NCBI RefSeq assembly: GCF_900105055.1
Contig: NZ_FNTA01000004.1
Coordinates: 1,860,001-1,924,000, forward strand
Origin: Amycolatopsis lurida
Lineage (GTDB): Bacteria > Actinomycetota > Actinomycetes > Mycobacteriales > Pseudonocardiaceae
Direction of reading: 5' to 3'
DNA length: 64,000 nt
Shown: one piece after another, positions 25,601-34,300 of the stretch
Position numbering within the stretch: position 1 is the stretch's first letter
Layout of the letters: each line of letters opens with the position of its first letter
Made by a program: the position numbers and the translations under genes
Notes under the pieces: generated by a model
The model's database searches: none
The model's input: the letters and a program-made list of their open reading frames with translations, nothing else
What the model was told of the DNA's origin: nothing

Positions 25601-25661
25601 GGCCTGCGGCGGGTGTGGCGGTATTCCCGCCGGTGACGGCGGGTGTGTCCGCGTTCGACAT
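22629..25661 (-). CDS. rne: Ribonuclease E/G
   Basis: Endoribonuclease for mRNA decay and rRNA/tRNA maturation. The 1010-residue protein has, in order: an N-terminal region (about 27-75, RIRVHALAKLLGSNSRELMA) resembling the IF2_N fold of translation initiation factor 2; a long acidic/basic low-complexity segment to about residue 350, with arginine-rich patches; an S1 domain near 400-470 (GNVYLGRVQNVLPSMEAAFI); the catalytic DNase-I-like part with VIDVNTGKFTG and IIVIDFIDM; a zinc-link CEHCKGRG at about residue 775; and a disordered Pro/Glu-rich tail. Catalytic core in the middle with two disordered ends is the actinobacterial arrangement. Confidence 0.95.
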   Translation of the reverse strand: MSNADTPAVTGGNTATPAAGQLGELPPRIRVHALAKLLGSNSRELMAKLGELGETVRSAQSSVTREVAHKLAEALAGGDEPETTPVAETPAPEPEAKAEVKPEAEPGPAPQVEASSRRVPPALAAPVTPEPPERTTRPSKVAAHLPVFAAPSPVFLPPEPVVAKPARKPEPAFTPTEETASDEDETQTEQAEGHGTDEDGDDANGRRRRRRGRRGRGRGKGGDENSAESDNENEDEQPEAPRNRQQRAKDKAAETEEAGAETAEEASAEADSDNDGDSDGGSKRRRRRRRRKGGDDDNAETTSDDPPNTVVHVRQAKAAETERPARDEVRSVRGSTRLEAKRQRRRDGREAGRRRAPILSEAEFLARRESVERTMVVAEKGDSTQIGVLEDGVLCEHFVTSSGTGSIVGNVYLGRVQNVLPSMEAAFIDIGRGRNAVLYAGEVDWDAAGLEGKARKIEQALSTGDSVLVQVTKDPVGHKGARLTTQISLPGRFLVYVPAGGATGISRKLPENERRRLKDILKRIVPEDAGVIIRTASEGISEEELDRDVRRLKAQWDVIKEKAEAGNGGKKNSAPVMLYEEPDLLVKVVRDLFTEDFAKLEIQGDKAWDTIYNYVQHVAPDLADRVKRYTGTGSAFADHRIDEQITKALDRKVWLPSGGYLVIDRTEAMTVIDVNTGKFTGSGGNLEETVTRNNLESAEEIVRQLRLRDIGGIIVIDFIDMVLESNRELVLRRLTECLGRDRTRHQVAEVTSLGLVQMTRKKIGTGLLEAFSTPCEHCKGRGVVVSTEPQRTGGGGNGHNHGGGGSGGGGGKEQGSRRSRGRGKGEDQGQNEPAAPKTEAPPAPAQRESVVSAVQAVAMATKAAKGEHSQEATENVEGAALNGHTPQAAEQPAEPVSEPVAEATVEQAAAEPVPEVVASAPATELAGEPVTTSDDEAPAVREEEIAVVAESGPEPEAPEVPVTSETVVTEEVSEPEVDVPAPAVRSTTRRRPRRTASRPAGPPVKASEKS

Positions 25662-26188
25662 ATATCTCCTCCGCCCCCGGGCGCGTCGGCTGGCTCACAC
25701 CGGCTCGACGCGGCCGCGCAGGGGCCCCTTTCTGTTCGTTCCGCCGTGGTGGTCACCAGCAGCGGGAATCCTTGCCCGGCACCGCGACGGCGCCGGGGTT
25801 GTCCGGGCGCCGCGTACGGCTGAAGGTCTGCTCGGCGGAGCGCTGGCCACGTTCGCGACATCGGGCCGCCCGCCACGTCGTCGAGCCGCATACAGCGGCG
25901 ACGCGTGTGGAGGATGTGCAGCACACCACCGGGCCACGAGACCGCGAGCGCCACCTCTCACGTGTGCCCGTCGGCCAGCGGCCACCGCGAGTATCCCACA
26001 CCCCGGCCCCACTCCGGTGTACTCGGTGCCACAGAGCTGGCTCCCGGGCGCGCCGCGGCCACCGGCCGAGCGAACTTCGCGGGAGAGCTTGTCGACCCGG
26101 CCGAGGGTGGCTAGCGTGCCGCTCGAGGGGTGCCGATGCCCAGGCAGCGGGACCCCCGTGGTCCTCATGTTCTCCGGTGGGAGGTGCG
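25662..26188. other. Long divergent gap: rne leader and protease promoter
   Basis: A 527-base stretch with no supported gene; frames that cross it lack ribosome sites and family similarity. It must hold the rne promoter (minus) and the subtilase promoter (plus). The minus strand carries a GC hairpin around 25793-25815 (GGCGCC-type arms). In enterobacteria the rne leader folds and mediates feedback control by RNase E, so a long structured leader is plausible, but no homologous motif was recognised. Confidence 0.5.
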
Positions 26189-27619
26189 GTGTCCCTGCTG
26201 GGGCGGTCCCTGCGAGCGGCCGTGTGCGCCTTCGTGGTGCTCTGCGGCTCTGTCGCCGCTGTCACGACGGCCGAGGCGGAACCCTCGTGTCATCCCCAGG
26301 GACGGGCGCTGCGTTACGTCGTCGCCTTCGACAAGGGCACTTCCGAGGCCGAAGCCAGGGAGGCCGTCACCCGCGGCTGCGGCAGCACGACGATCTACTA
26401 CCCGCAGATCGCGGTGGCCGTGGCGACCTCGGCCGACCGGGACTTCGCCGAACTCGTCCGGCCCGCCGCCGCGTTCAGCGCGCAGGCGGAACGGCTGGCG
26501 GTGCAGCGGGCCAACGGCACGTCACCGTCCAAGTCCGCGCCCGCGCGCGCCGAACTCGAACCGACGGATCCGGCGAAGGTGCCCTCGGCCGACCGCACCG
26601 GCGAGCAGTGGGACATGCGCGCGATCGGCGCCGACAAGGCCCGCGTGATCGAGCCGGGTGACCGGGACGTCGTCGTCGGCGTCCTCGACTCCGGCGTCGA
26701 CCCCGCCCATCCCGAACTGACGAGCGCCCTGGACCCCGCCAAGTCCGCGGGCTGCCTGACCGGTGTGCCCGATCGCAACTGGGCCGCGACGACGTCGGTG
26801 CACGGCACCCACGTCGCCGGGATCATCGCCGCGGCCGACGACGGCAAAGGTGTCACCGGGGTGGCACCCGGCGTCCGGATCGCCTCGGTGAAGGTGATCG
26901 ACGACCGCGGGTACGCCGACCCCGAAGCCGCCGTCTGCGGGCTGATGTGGGCCGCCTCCCAAGGCATGGCCGTGACCAATAGCAGCTACTTCGTCGATCC
27001 GTGGTCGCTCTCGTGCGCCCACAACGACGACCGGGGCGTGGTGAACGAGGTCATGGCCCGCGCCGTCGAGTACGCGACCTCCGCGGGGACCCTCAGTATC
27101 GCGGCGGCGACCAACGAGGCCGCCGAGCTGGTGCCGTCACCTCGCTCGGGTGCCCGGTCCGGGCCCGACGGCTGCCAGGCGCTGCCCGCGGGGCTGCGTG
27201 ACGTGGTCGCGGTGTCGTCCGTGAGCGAGGAGCGGGTCAAGGCCGGGTACAGCTCGTACGGGCTGGGCGTGATCGACGTGGCCGCTCCCGGCGGCGAGGC
27301 CGGGCAATGCGTGCTCTCGACCGTTCCCGGCGGGTACGCGCCGCTGTGCGGGACGTCGATGGCGGCGCCGCATGTCGCCGGTGTCGCGGCGTTGCTCGCT
27401 TCGAAGCACCCCGGTTACAGCGCTCGTCAGCTGAGGCGGACGCTGGACGCCCAAGCCACCCCGATCGCGTGTCCTGCCGACTACGACCTGACCGGTGACG
27501 GCGCGCAGGACGCGTATTGCACCGGATACGCCGGGTTCAACGGCTTCTACGGGCACGGGATGGTCGACGCGCTGGCCGCGGTGGCGCCCCGGCGGACCGG
27601 AGCGAACCCGGCCCGCTGA
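26189..27619 (+). CDS. Secreted S8 (subtilisin-like) serine protease
   Basis: Exported protease of 476 residues. A signal peptide (VSLLGRSLRAAVCAFVVLCG, cleavage probably after AEA near residue 31) is followed by a short inhibitor-like propeptide (ALRYVVAFDKGTSEAEAREA) and a catalytic domain with Asp167 (VGVLDSGVD), His205 (HGTHVAG) and Ser390 (GTSMAAPHVAG). C-terminal cysteines may form disulfides. GTG 26189 follows GGGAGG and places the signal peptide at the N-terminus, which decides the start. It is convergent with the ABC exporter genes with a 4-base gap. Confidence 0.92.
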   Translation: MSLLGRSLRAAVCAFVVLCGSVAAVTTAEAEPSCHPQGRALRYVVAFDKGTSEAEAREAVTRGCGSTTIYYPQIAVAVATSADRDFAELVRPAAAFSAQAERLAVQRANGTSPSKSAPARAELEPTDPAKVPSADRTGEQWDMRAIGADKARVIEPGDRDVVVGVLDSGVDPAHPELTSALDPAKSAGCLTGVPDRNWAATTSVHGTHVAGIIAAADDGKGVTGVAPGVRIASVKVIDDRGYADPEAAVCGLMWAASQGMAVTNSSYFVDPWSLSCAHNDDRGVVNEVMARAVEYATSAGTLSIAAATNEAAELVPSPRSGARSGPDGCQALPAGLRDVVAVSSVSEERVKAGYSSYGLGVIDVAAPGGEAGQCVLSTVPGGYAPLCGTSMAAPHVAGVAALLASKHPGYSARQLRRTLDAQATPIACPADYDLTGDGAQDAYCTGYAGFNGFYGHGMVDALAAVAPRRTGANPAR

Positions 27620-27629
27620 CCGCTCAGCG
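27614..27629. terminator. Small hairpin at convergent stops
   Basis: CGCTGA (27614-27619) and TCAGCG (27624-27629) with loop CCGC contain the stop codons of both the protease and the ABC permease. TGA facing TCA is complementary by nature, so only the flanking three base pairs add information. Weak terminator candidate. Confidence 0.35.
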
Positions 27630-28451
27630 CAGCAGGAGCTTGCCGAACCGCTTCGAGGACGCGTAGATCCCGACCGCCGCCAGCGCTACCAGGTACGCCA
27701 CGTTGCCGGCCATGCCCCACGACAGGACGCCCGCCGAGAGGCCGCGCATCAGCTCGATGCCGTGGTACAGCGGGAAGACCTGCACGATCCACTGGATCCC
27801 CGCCGGGTACACCGACAGCGGGTAGAACGTCGTGGAGAACAGGAACAGCGGCATCAGCACGAGGTTGATGTAGTCGAACTGCGACACCGACCGCAGGAAG
27901 GTCACCAGCACGATGCCGATGGCCGAGAACGCCATCGCGATCAGCAGCGCCGCCGGGATCATCAGCAGGGCCCACCACGACTCGGGCAACCCCATCACGG
28001 TCATCACGCCGAGGAAGGTCGCCGAGTAGATCCCGCCGCGCAGCACCGACCAGCCGACCTCGCCGAGCGCGATGTCCAGCGGCCCGATCGGGGTGGCGAG
28101 CATGGCGTCGTACAGCTTGGCGTACTTCAGCTTGAAGAACAGGTTGTACGTCGAGTCGAGGATCGCGCCGTTCATCGCCGACGCCGCGAGCAGGCCGGGC
28201 GCGACGAAGGCGACGTAGCTCATCGCCTGACCGCCGGGCCCGACGACCTCACCGACGAGCTTGCCGAAGCCGAGCTGGAAGGCCATCAGGTAGAACAGCG
28301 GCTCGAAGACGCCGGACACGAACAGCATCCAGGCGTGCGAGTACGTCAGGAAGGTGCGCTCCAGCACCGCCGTCGACCGGCCGCTGTACAGCGCGGACGG
28401 CAGGATGCGCAGCAGCACCCCGCGCCGCGGCGCTTCGGTGAGGACCGCCAT
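27624..28451 (-). CDS. ABC-2 type exporter permease (second subunit)
   Basis: A 275-residue membrane protein with about six helices of the ABC-2 (DrrB/NodJ-like) type, for example LERTFLTYSHAWMLFVSGVF and LVLMPLFLFSTTFYPLSVYP. It is the last gene of a three-gene operon (ATPase, permease, permease) and starts 1 base after the preceding permease stop. It shares the pattern AxLxTPIGPLDIALGEVGWS with its neighbour's ATPITPGQVLGSQ, so the two are paralogs forming a heterodimeric channel. Exporters of this type move drugs, lipids or glycolipids. Confidence 0.9.
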   Translation of the reverse strand: MAVLTEAPRRGVLLRILPSALYSGRSTAVLERTFLTYSHAWMLFVSGVFEPLFYLMAFQLGFGKLVGEVVGPGGQAMSYVAFVAPGLLAASAMNGAILDSTYNLFFKLKYAKLYDAMLATPIGPLDIALGEVGWSVLRGGIYSATFLGVMTVMGLPESWWALLMIPAALLIAMAFSAIGIVLVTFLRSVSQFDYINLVLMPLFLFSTTFYPLSVYPAGIQWIVQVFPLYHGIELMRGLSAGVLSWGMAGNVAYLVALAAVGIYASSKRFGKLLLR

Positions 28452-28452
28452 T

Positions 28453-29268
28453 TCAGACCACCAGCCGTCGGTAGAAGTACTTGTGCGCCAGCGCCCAGCC
28501 CACCCCGGCCAGCACGACCAGGAAGGCGAGATGGCCCAGCGTGGCGAGCGGGCCGACGGTGCCGAGGCTGACCGCCCTGGCCGCCTCGTTGCCGTGCCAC
28601 AGCGGGGAGATCCAGGCGATCCACATCAGCGGGGCGGGCAGCTCGGTGATCGGGAAGAACGTGCCGGAGAACAACGTCATCGGGATCAGGACGAACCGGA
28701 ACACCAGGCCGAACCGGGTGCCCTCGTCGTAGGTGGTCGCGGCGAGCGCCATCACCGGGGTGCCGCACGCGATCCCGGTGAGCGTCCCGATCAGGATGAC
28801 GGCCAGCACGCCGAAGCTCGTCCAGGATCCGAAGAGCGCCGCGATGACGGCGTAGATCACGCCCGCCAGGGTCAGCCGCAGGCTCACCCACATGATCTGG
28901 CTGCCGAGCACCTGCCCCGGCGTGATCGGGGTGGCGGTGACGGCGATGTAGTCCTGCTGCCACTTGAACCCCGAAAGCACCGGGTAACTCGACTCCCCCA
29001 CGGCCAGCTGCGCGGCGCCCGCCACGAGCAGCGCGGGGGCGACGTACTCCAGGTACGAGAACCCGCCCGTCGCCGCACCGGCCTGGACCTGTGAACCGAA
29101 CCCGAGCCCCATCGCGGCCAGGAAGAGCACCGGCTGCAGGCCCGTCGAGTACAAAGTGGACACCCAGTACCGGCGGTACCACATCCAATGGCCCTCGACC
29201 CGCAGCCAGGCTCCCGCCCAGCGCGAGACCACGCGGCCCGTCGACGCCTTCGTCTGCGCAGTGGTCAT
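28453..29268 (-). CDS. ABC-2 type exporter permease (first subunit)
   Basis: A 271-residue ABC-2 permease with about six helices and the conserved MTLFSGTFFPITELPAPLMW loop before the last helices. Its start overlaps the ATPase stop by one base, and the second permease follows directly, so the three are cotranscribed. The arrangement with two unlike permeases and a DrrA-like ATPase matches daunorubicin-resistance-type exporters. The cargo cannot be told from sequence. Confidence 0.9.
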   Translation of the reverse strand: MTTAQTKASTGRVVSRWAGAWLRVEGHWMWYRRYWVSTLYSTGLQPVLFLAAMGLGFGSQVQAGAATGGFSYLEYVAPALLVAGAAQLAVGESSYPVLSGFKWQQDYIAVTATPITPGQVLGSQIMWVSLRLTLAGVIYAVIAALFGSWTSFGVLAVILIGTLTGIACGTPVMALAATTYDEGTRFGLVFRFVLIPMTLFSGTFFPITELPAPLMWIAWISPLWHGNEAARAVSLGTVGPLATLGHLAFLVVLAGVGWALAHKYFYRRLVV

Positions 29269-30209
29269 CAGTCCACCAGCGTCCGGCCGGTGAGGCGGAG
29301 GAAGACGTCCTCCAGGGAACTGCGGCGGACCAGGCTCGACAGGGGACGCAGCCCGCGCGCGTGCGCCTGTTCGAGGGTGGCCTCACCGGTCATCGTGTAG
29401 AGCAGGACACGGTCCGGCAGCACCTCGACGCGTTCGGCGAGGCCTTCGAGCCGCTTCGCGGCCGACTCCTGCTCGCCGTTCGGGAAGCGCAGCTCCACGA
29501 CCTCGCGGGTGGAGTACCGGCTGATGAGGTCCGCGGGCGAGCCTTCCGCGGCGATCCGGCCATTGTCCATCACGACCAGCCTGTCGCAGAGCTGCTCCGC
29601 CTCGTCCATGTAGTGCGTCGTGATGATGAGCGTGGTCCCGCCGGCCTTGAGCCGGAACAGCCTGTCCCACAACAGGTGGCGGGCCTGCGGATCGAGCCCC
29701 GTCGTCGGCTCGTCGAGCAGGAGCAGCTCCGGGTCGTTGACCAGCGACCGCGCGATGGTCAGCCGACGCTTCATCCCGCCGGAGAGCGAATCGACCTCCG
29801 CGTTCGCCCGGTCGGTGAGCTGGGCGAACTCCATCAGCTCTTCGGCCTTGCTCCGCACGTGCGACCGGGAAAGCCCGAAGTAGCGGCCGTAGATCTGCAG
29901 GTTCTGCCGGACGGTGAGCTCGGTGTCCAGGTTGTCCTGCTGCGGCACCACCCCGAGCCGGGCGCGGATCTTCGGCCCCTCGACGTCCGGATCCATCCCG
30001 AGGACCCGCAGGTCGCCGTCGGTGCGCGGGGAGACGCTCGCGATCATGCGCATGGTGGAGGACTTGCCCGCGCCGTTGGGCCCGAGGAAGCCGAACGCCT
30101 CCCCCGGGCGGACCTCGACGTCGATCCCGCGTACGGCCTCGAAATCGCCGAACCGCTTGACCAACGCCTTCGCCTGCACCATCGCCGGTTCGTGCTCTGA
30201 GTCACCCAC
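29268..30209 (-). CDS. ABC exporter ATP-binding subunit (DrrA-like)
   Basis: Nucleotide-binding subunit of about 313 residues. Walker A GPNGAGKSS, Q-loop VPQQDNLD, signature LSGGMKRRLTIARSL, Walker B LLLLDEPTTGLDP and the switch His in IITTHYMDEAE are all intact. A DrrA-type C-terminal extension of about 80 residues follows. The start is uncertain: GTG 30209 (VGDSEHEPAMVQAKALV) has AGGG upstream; GTG 30218, a TTG at 30239 and an internal ATG 27 bases further in are alternatives. First gene of the exporter operon, divergent from the M14 peptidase. Confidence 0.9.
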   Translation of the reverse strand: MGDSEHEPAMVQAKALVKRFGDFEAVRGIDVEVRPGEAFGFLGPNGAGKSSTMRMIASVSPRTDGDLRVLGMDPDVEGPKIRARLGVVPQQDNLDTELTVRQNLQIYGRYFGLSRSHVRSKAEELMEFAQLTDRANAEVDSLSGGMKRRLTIARSLVNDPELLLLDEPTTGLDPQARHLLWDRLFRLKAGGTTLIITTHYMDEAEQLCDRLVVMDNGRIAAEGSPADLISRYSTREVVELRFPNGEQESAAKRLEGLAERVEVLPDRVLLYTMTGEATLEQAHARGLRPLSSLVRRSSLEDVFLRLTGRTLVD

Positions 30210-30300
30210 GGTAGGCACCCTAGGACCTGCCACCGACAAAATTCGACCGGTTTATCCGGCCCCTTGTCGGCCGTTGCCCGCTCGTCGATACTCACCGTCC

Positions 30301-31311
30301 ATGAGTCTCAAGCCCAGAATCGCCTTGTTGTCCGTTTTTGTCAGCGCCGGGCTCTTGGTGGCGCCCACCGCCCAAGCGACCGAGACCCGTGCGACCACTG
30401 TGGACCCGCGGCCGTCCACCGCCAAGCTGGCCTTCGAGCTGCACAAGCTGGCGGCGCTCAGCCACGGCAAGATCCGGGTGGACAGGATCGGCCGCAGCAA
30501 CGAGGGCCGACCGGTGTGGGCGGCCAGGGTCGGCCACGGCAAGACGCGGATCCAGTACGTCACCCAGCAGCACGGCGACGAGCCGCTCGGCACCCCCGCC
30601 GCGCTCGAATTCCTGCGCAAGGTCGGCGTCGGGCACAGCCCGTGGGCACAGAAGCTGCTGGCGAAGGTGACCGTGGACATCGTCGTGCGCGCCAACCCCG
30701 ACGGGCACGAGCGCGACTGGCGCTACAACTACGACCCGGACGCCACTCCCGAATACGGTGAGAAGGGCAAGGGGTACGACATCAACCGCTACCACGACCC
30801 GGCCGTGGCGCCGAAGGACAACCCGGCCACCGAAGCAGGCCTGATCCAGCGGCGGAACGCGTCGTTCAAGCCGGACATCATGGTCGACTACCACATGCAG
30901 GGCCGCTACCAGGACGCGAAGGGCAAGGAGATCACGGCTTCCACGATGTGGCCGACACATCCGGGCGTGAAACCGTCCGATGTGGACTTCGCGAAGCAGA
31001 TCGCGGTCGTGGTGCAGCGGTCGATCGACGGCAACGGAGGCTATGTCTCGCAGTACCCCGGCGGTGACTACCAGGGCATCGCGCGCAACGGGTACGGGCT
31101 GCTCGGCAACGGCAGCGTGCTGATCGAGCTGAGCCTCATCCCGGAGCGGGAGCAGCAGCAGATCCAGGACGCGCTGGCCTCGATGCTCGCGATCGCGCAG
31201 TCCGCGGCCGACGGTTCGGTGCGGAAGGTGGACCCGGCCGACGCCGAAGCGATCCCGCCGCGGGGTCCGGCGCTGCCGGGGACGGTCGAAGAGGCGCACG
31301 AAGCCGCCTGA
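30301..31311 (+). CDS. Secreted M14 family zinc carboxypeptidase
   Basis: Exported metallopeptidase of 336 residues. The signal peptide MSLKPRIALLSVFVSAGLLV ends near AQATET. The zinc ligands HxxE are His91 and Glu94 (QQHGDEPLG), and the third His lies in MVDYHMQG. RANPDGHERDW and the late IELSL glutamate complete the M14 fingerprint. The peptide or glycopeptide substrate is unknown. A palindromic element begins 1 base after its stop, separating it from the convergent phosphodiester glycosidase gene. Confidence 0.9.
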   Translation: MSLKPRIALLSVFVSAGLLVAPTAQATETRATTVDPRPSTAKLAFELHKLAALSHGKIRVDRIGRSNEGRPVWAARVGHGKTRIQYVTQQHGDEPLGTPAALEFLRKVGVGHSPWAQKLLAKVTVDIVVRANPDGHERDWRYNYDPDATPEYGEKGKGYDINRYHDPAVAPKDNPATEAGLIQRRNASFKPDIMVDYHMQGRYQDAKGKEITASTMWPTHPGVKPSDVDFAKQIAVVVQRSIDGNGGYVSQYPGGDYQGIARNGYGLLGNGSVLIELSLIPEREQQQIQDALASMLAIAQSAADGSVRKVDPADAEAIPPRGPALPGTVEEAHEAA

Positions 31312-31312
31312 G

Positions 31313-31360
31313 CCTCGTGAGTGGTAAGGACGGTTCTAACCGTCCTTACCACTCACGAGG
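31313..31360. repeat. Palindromic repeat family A, copy 1
   Basis: Perfect 23-bp arms (31313-31335 and 31338-31360) around a CT loop, core GTGAGTGGTAAGGACGGTT. The element fills nearly the whole 53-base gap between two convergent stop codons (31311 and 31365). Two more copies occur at 41521-41566 and 45327-45372, also between convergent genes. It could act as a bidirectional terminator; the strict sequence identity implies a dispersed repeat rather than independent hairpins. Confidence 0.95.
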
Positions 31361-31364
31361 TCGT

Positions 31365-34300
31365 TCAGCGGACGGTGACCGAAAGGCTCCGCGTCACCCC
31401 GTTGACGGTGACCGAAAGGCTCGCCGTCCCCGGCCGCAGCGCGGTCAGCACCCCGGTCGCCGGGTCGAACGACGCGACGTCCCACGGCATCGCGGGCAGG
31501 GACCCGCCGGCGACATGCGTACCCCAGCCGCCCTTCCAGTCCGCGCTGACCGGGTAGGAAACCGGCACCTGACGCGCTCCCTGCGTCACCACGGCCCGGA
31601 CGTCCGCCTTCTCCCCGCGTGCCAGCGACGAGGGTCCGGACACCGTCAGCGCGTCGACGTTCGGCCGCGTCTCGAACCGCACCGGCTGCGCCTTGTCCCC
31701 CGGTTCGAACCGGACCATCGTCCAGCCGACGAACCCGCCGTCACCCGGCGCCGCCGCGGGCGACTTCCCGGAGTTGCCGTTCACCAGATACGGCACGCCG
31801 TCGACCCGCGAGAGATTGAAAACGCCCGCGTGCGAAGCGATCGCGGCCGTCTGCTTGCCCGACTCGCGTTCGAAGGCGGTCAGCCAGCCGGTCAGCATGG
31901 CGGCTTCCTTGCGGTCGGCCAGCTGCGAATTCCCGGTGGGGCTGGGGTCCTTCACCGGATGGTGCATCGCGACGACCACGCCGCGGATCCGCCTGTCCGC
32001 CTTCGCCCCGTCGAGCGCCTCGCGCAGCATCCGGATCTGGTCGAACCCGCCCGCGCGCAGCGAACCCCGCGAGGAATCCATCAGCACCAGCCGGATCCCG
32101 GCGACGTCGGCGACGCGATGGGTCTCCCCGAACGCCGCCTGGAACTCCGCGAGCCCATGCCCGCCATCGGCCTCGTGGTTGCCCGGCACGTAGTACCACG
32201 GCGCCTTGCCGACCAGTTCCTCATCGATGATCGAGCGAGCCAGCACGAAATCGGCGGCCGTACCGCGGTCGACGAAGTCGCCGTTGATCAGCACGAGATC
32301 CGGTTTCGCCGCCACCGCCTCGCGCAACGCGCGCCTAGCCTGGGCGACCAGCGGGCCGTCCGGCTGGTCGGCGGTGAACTGCGCGTCGCTCACCACGGCG
32401 ATCCGCAGGCCGCCGGTCGCGGCGCCGTCAGTGATCAGCGCCGGGTCACGCGGCGCCGGATCGGCGGGGACGGCGGCCGCGGGCGCGACCTCGAAGGTGA
32501 GGTCGTCGAAGACCAGCCGTCCTTCGTACTGCTGGGCCGGGACGTTCTCGACGGCGTAGAACTTCGTCAGCCGCTGTCCGTCGGGCAGCCCGGCGGGGAC
32601 GGCCGCACGCACGTAGCGCCAGCCCGTCCAGTCGACGCTCAGCGACAGATCCACGACGGACGGCACGTTGGCGGCGTCACGAAGTTCCGCCCGCAGCCAG
32701 GCGCCCTTCGCGTCGCCGTTGACCCACAGGCCGACACGCTGGGTGCCGGACGGCAGCGCGATCGGTGCCGCCGAGTTCACGTAGGCCGCGCGCGTGGCGT
32801 TGGTCCCGTTCAGCCGGTAGTCCAGCGCGAGACCGCGTCCGCCGTCCCGGCCTGGTGCCTCGGAAAGCGCGGCGCCGACGACGGCCGGGAAGACGCTGGC
32901 CGTCCAGCCCGACGGGCCGTCCAAGTACGCCGCCACGCGGGATTCCGTGCCGACGGAAGCCGCCAGATGCGTCACCTTCCCGCCGGCGGTGGCGGTGATC
33001 GCCGAAGCGCCCGACGCCTTGAGCGCCGTGACCGCGAAGCCGTCGCCGGACGGTTCGATCTTCACCACCGCGGGGTCGTAGTCGAGTTTGACGTCGTCGG
33101 GCTCGATCCACGTGCCATAGCCGTCCGCGTCGTAGCCGAACACCTTGAACGTGCTCTTCGCGCCTTCGCCGGACAACGCGACCTGTTCGGTGCTCGTGCC
33201 CAGCCGGACCGGTGAGCCGAGGACGTTCAGCGTCGTCTTGCCCCTGACGCCGCCGTGTTTCGCGTAGACGTCGACGTTCGCGGGCGCGTCCGGCCGGAAC
33301 CGGTCGGCGTGCGCGGTGAACAGGCCGTCGGTCACGGTGCCGCGCGACGGATTCGTGCTGAGCCACTGGACGTGGGCGTCGACCGCGGCACCGGTCTCGT
33401 CGTGACCGCCCGCGGCGAGTTTCCGCGTCAGCCCGGAAAGCACGCGCGTCGCGTCGGCGGTGTCCTGCACGGGACGGGGCGCGAATCCGGTCAGGCGTCC
33501 GCTTCCCGGCGTGGTCGCGACACCGATCCCGTTGGGCACCAAGCGTTCCCCGCCGTCCGACGGCGAGTTGCGGACCAGCGGCGCCTTCTCGCCCTCTTCG
33601 CGGGCGAGCATGGTCGACGAGCCACCGCCGTCGAGGTTGAGGGCGTCGTCCGCGCCGAGCGACTTCATGTGCCGGGCGAGTTCGAGTTCCGTCATGCCGC
33701 GGCTGTCGGCCTGGCGGCCGTCGACCGTCGCCAGCCACATCTTCGTGCCGTCGGCCGAGAACCCGACCGCGGTCCGCGGGTGCATCGCGACGTTGTCGAC
33801 CGGCTGCACCGCGCCGTCGCGCAGCAGGACCTTGTTGCCGCCGATCGAGACGGACAGCTTGCCCGCGTCGCTCTTCGGCGCGTACGTGACCCCCACGCGG
33901 TCGCCGGTCTTCAAGCCGGACAACGTGTCCACGCCGCCGTCACGGGCGAGCAGGATCGTCGCACCGGCCGCGATCGGGCCGTCCGCGGGCTGCGGCCGCA
34001 CCTGCGTGACGACGCCGCCGGAGACCTCGACCTCGACGACGCGCTGGGCGCCCGCGACCGAGGTCCGCCGCGAGGACGCGCCCCACAACGGGGTGTAGAC
34101 GCCGACCGCGTCACCGCTCAGCACGGGGCTGTTGAAGTTCGTCGCGGGCACGGCCCGGCCGTCGGGCAGGGTCACCGACGCGTCGAGGAACACCTCCGCG
34201 AGCCGCGCCTTGCCTTCTTCGGTGATCGACGCGGTCAGGTTGTGGCCGCGCGCGGGCGCCGTCTGGAGTTTCCCGGCGTCGATACCGACGCCGATCGGCG

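Noticed and set aside
22596..25823. 1075-codon open frame on the plus strand opposite rne
   Set aside because: It is an exact antisense of rne, rich in Arg/Gly/Ala/Leu from GC-rich codons, with no domain or ribosome site. The rne frame explains the conserved motifs.
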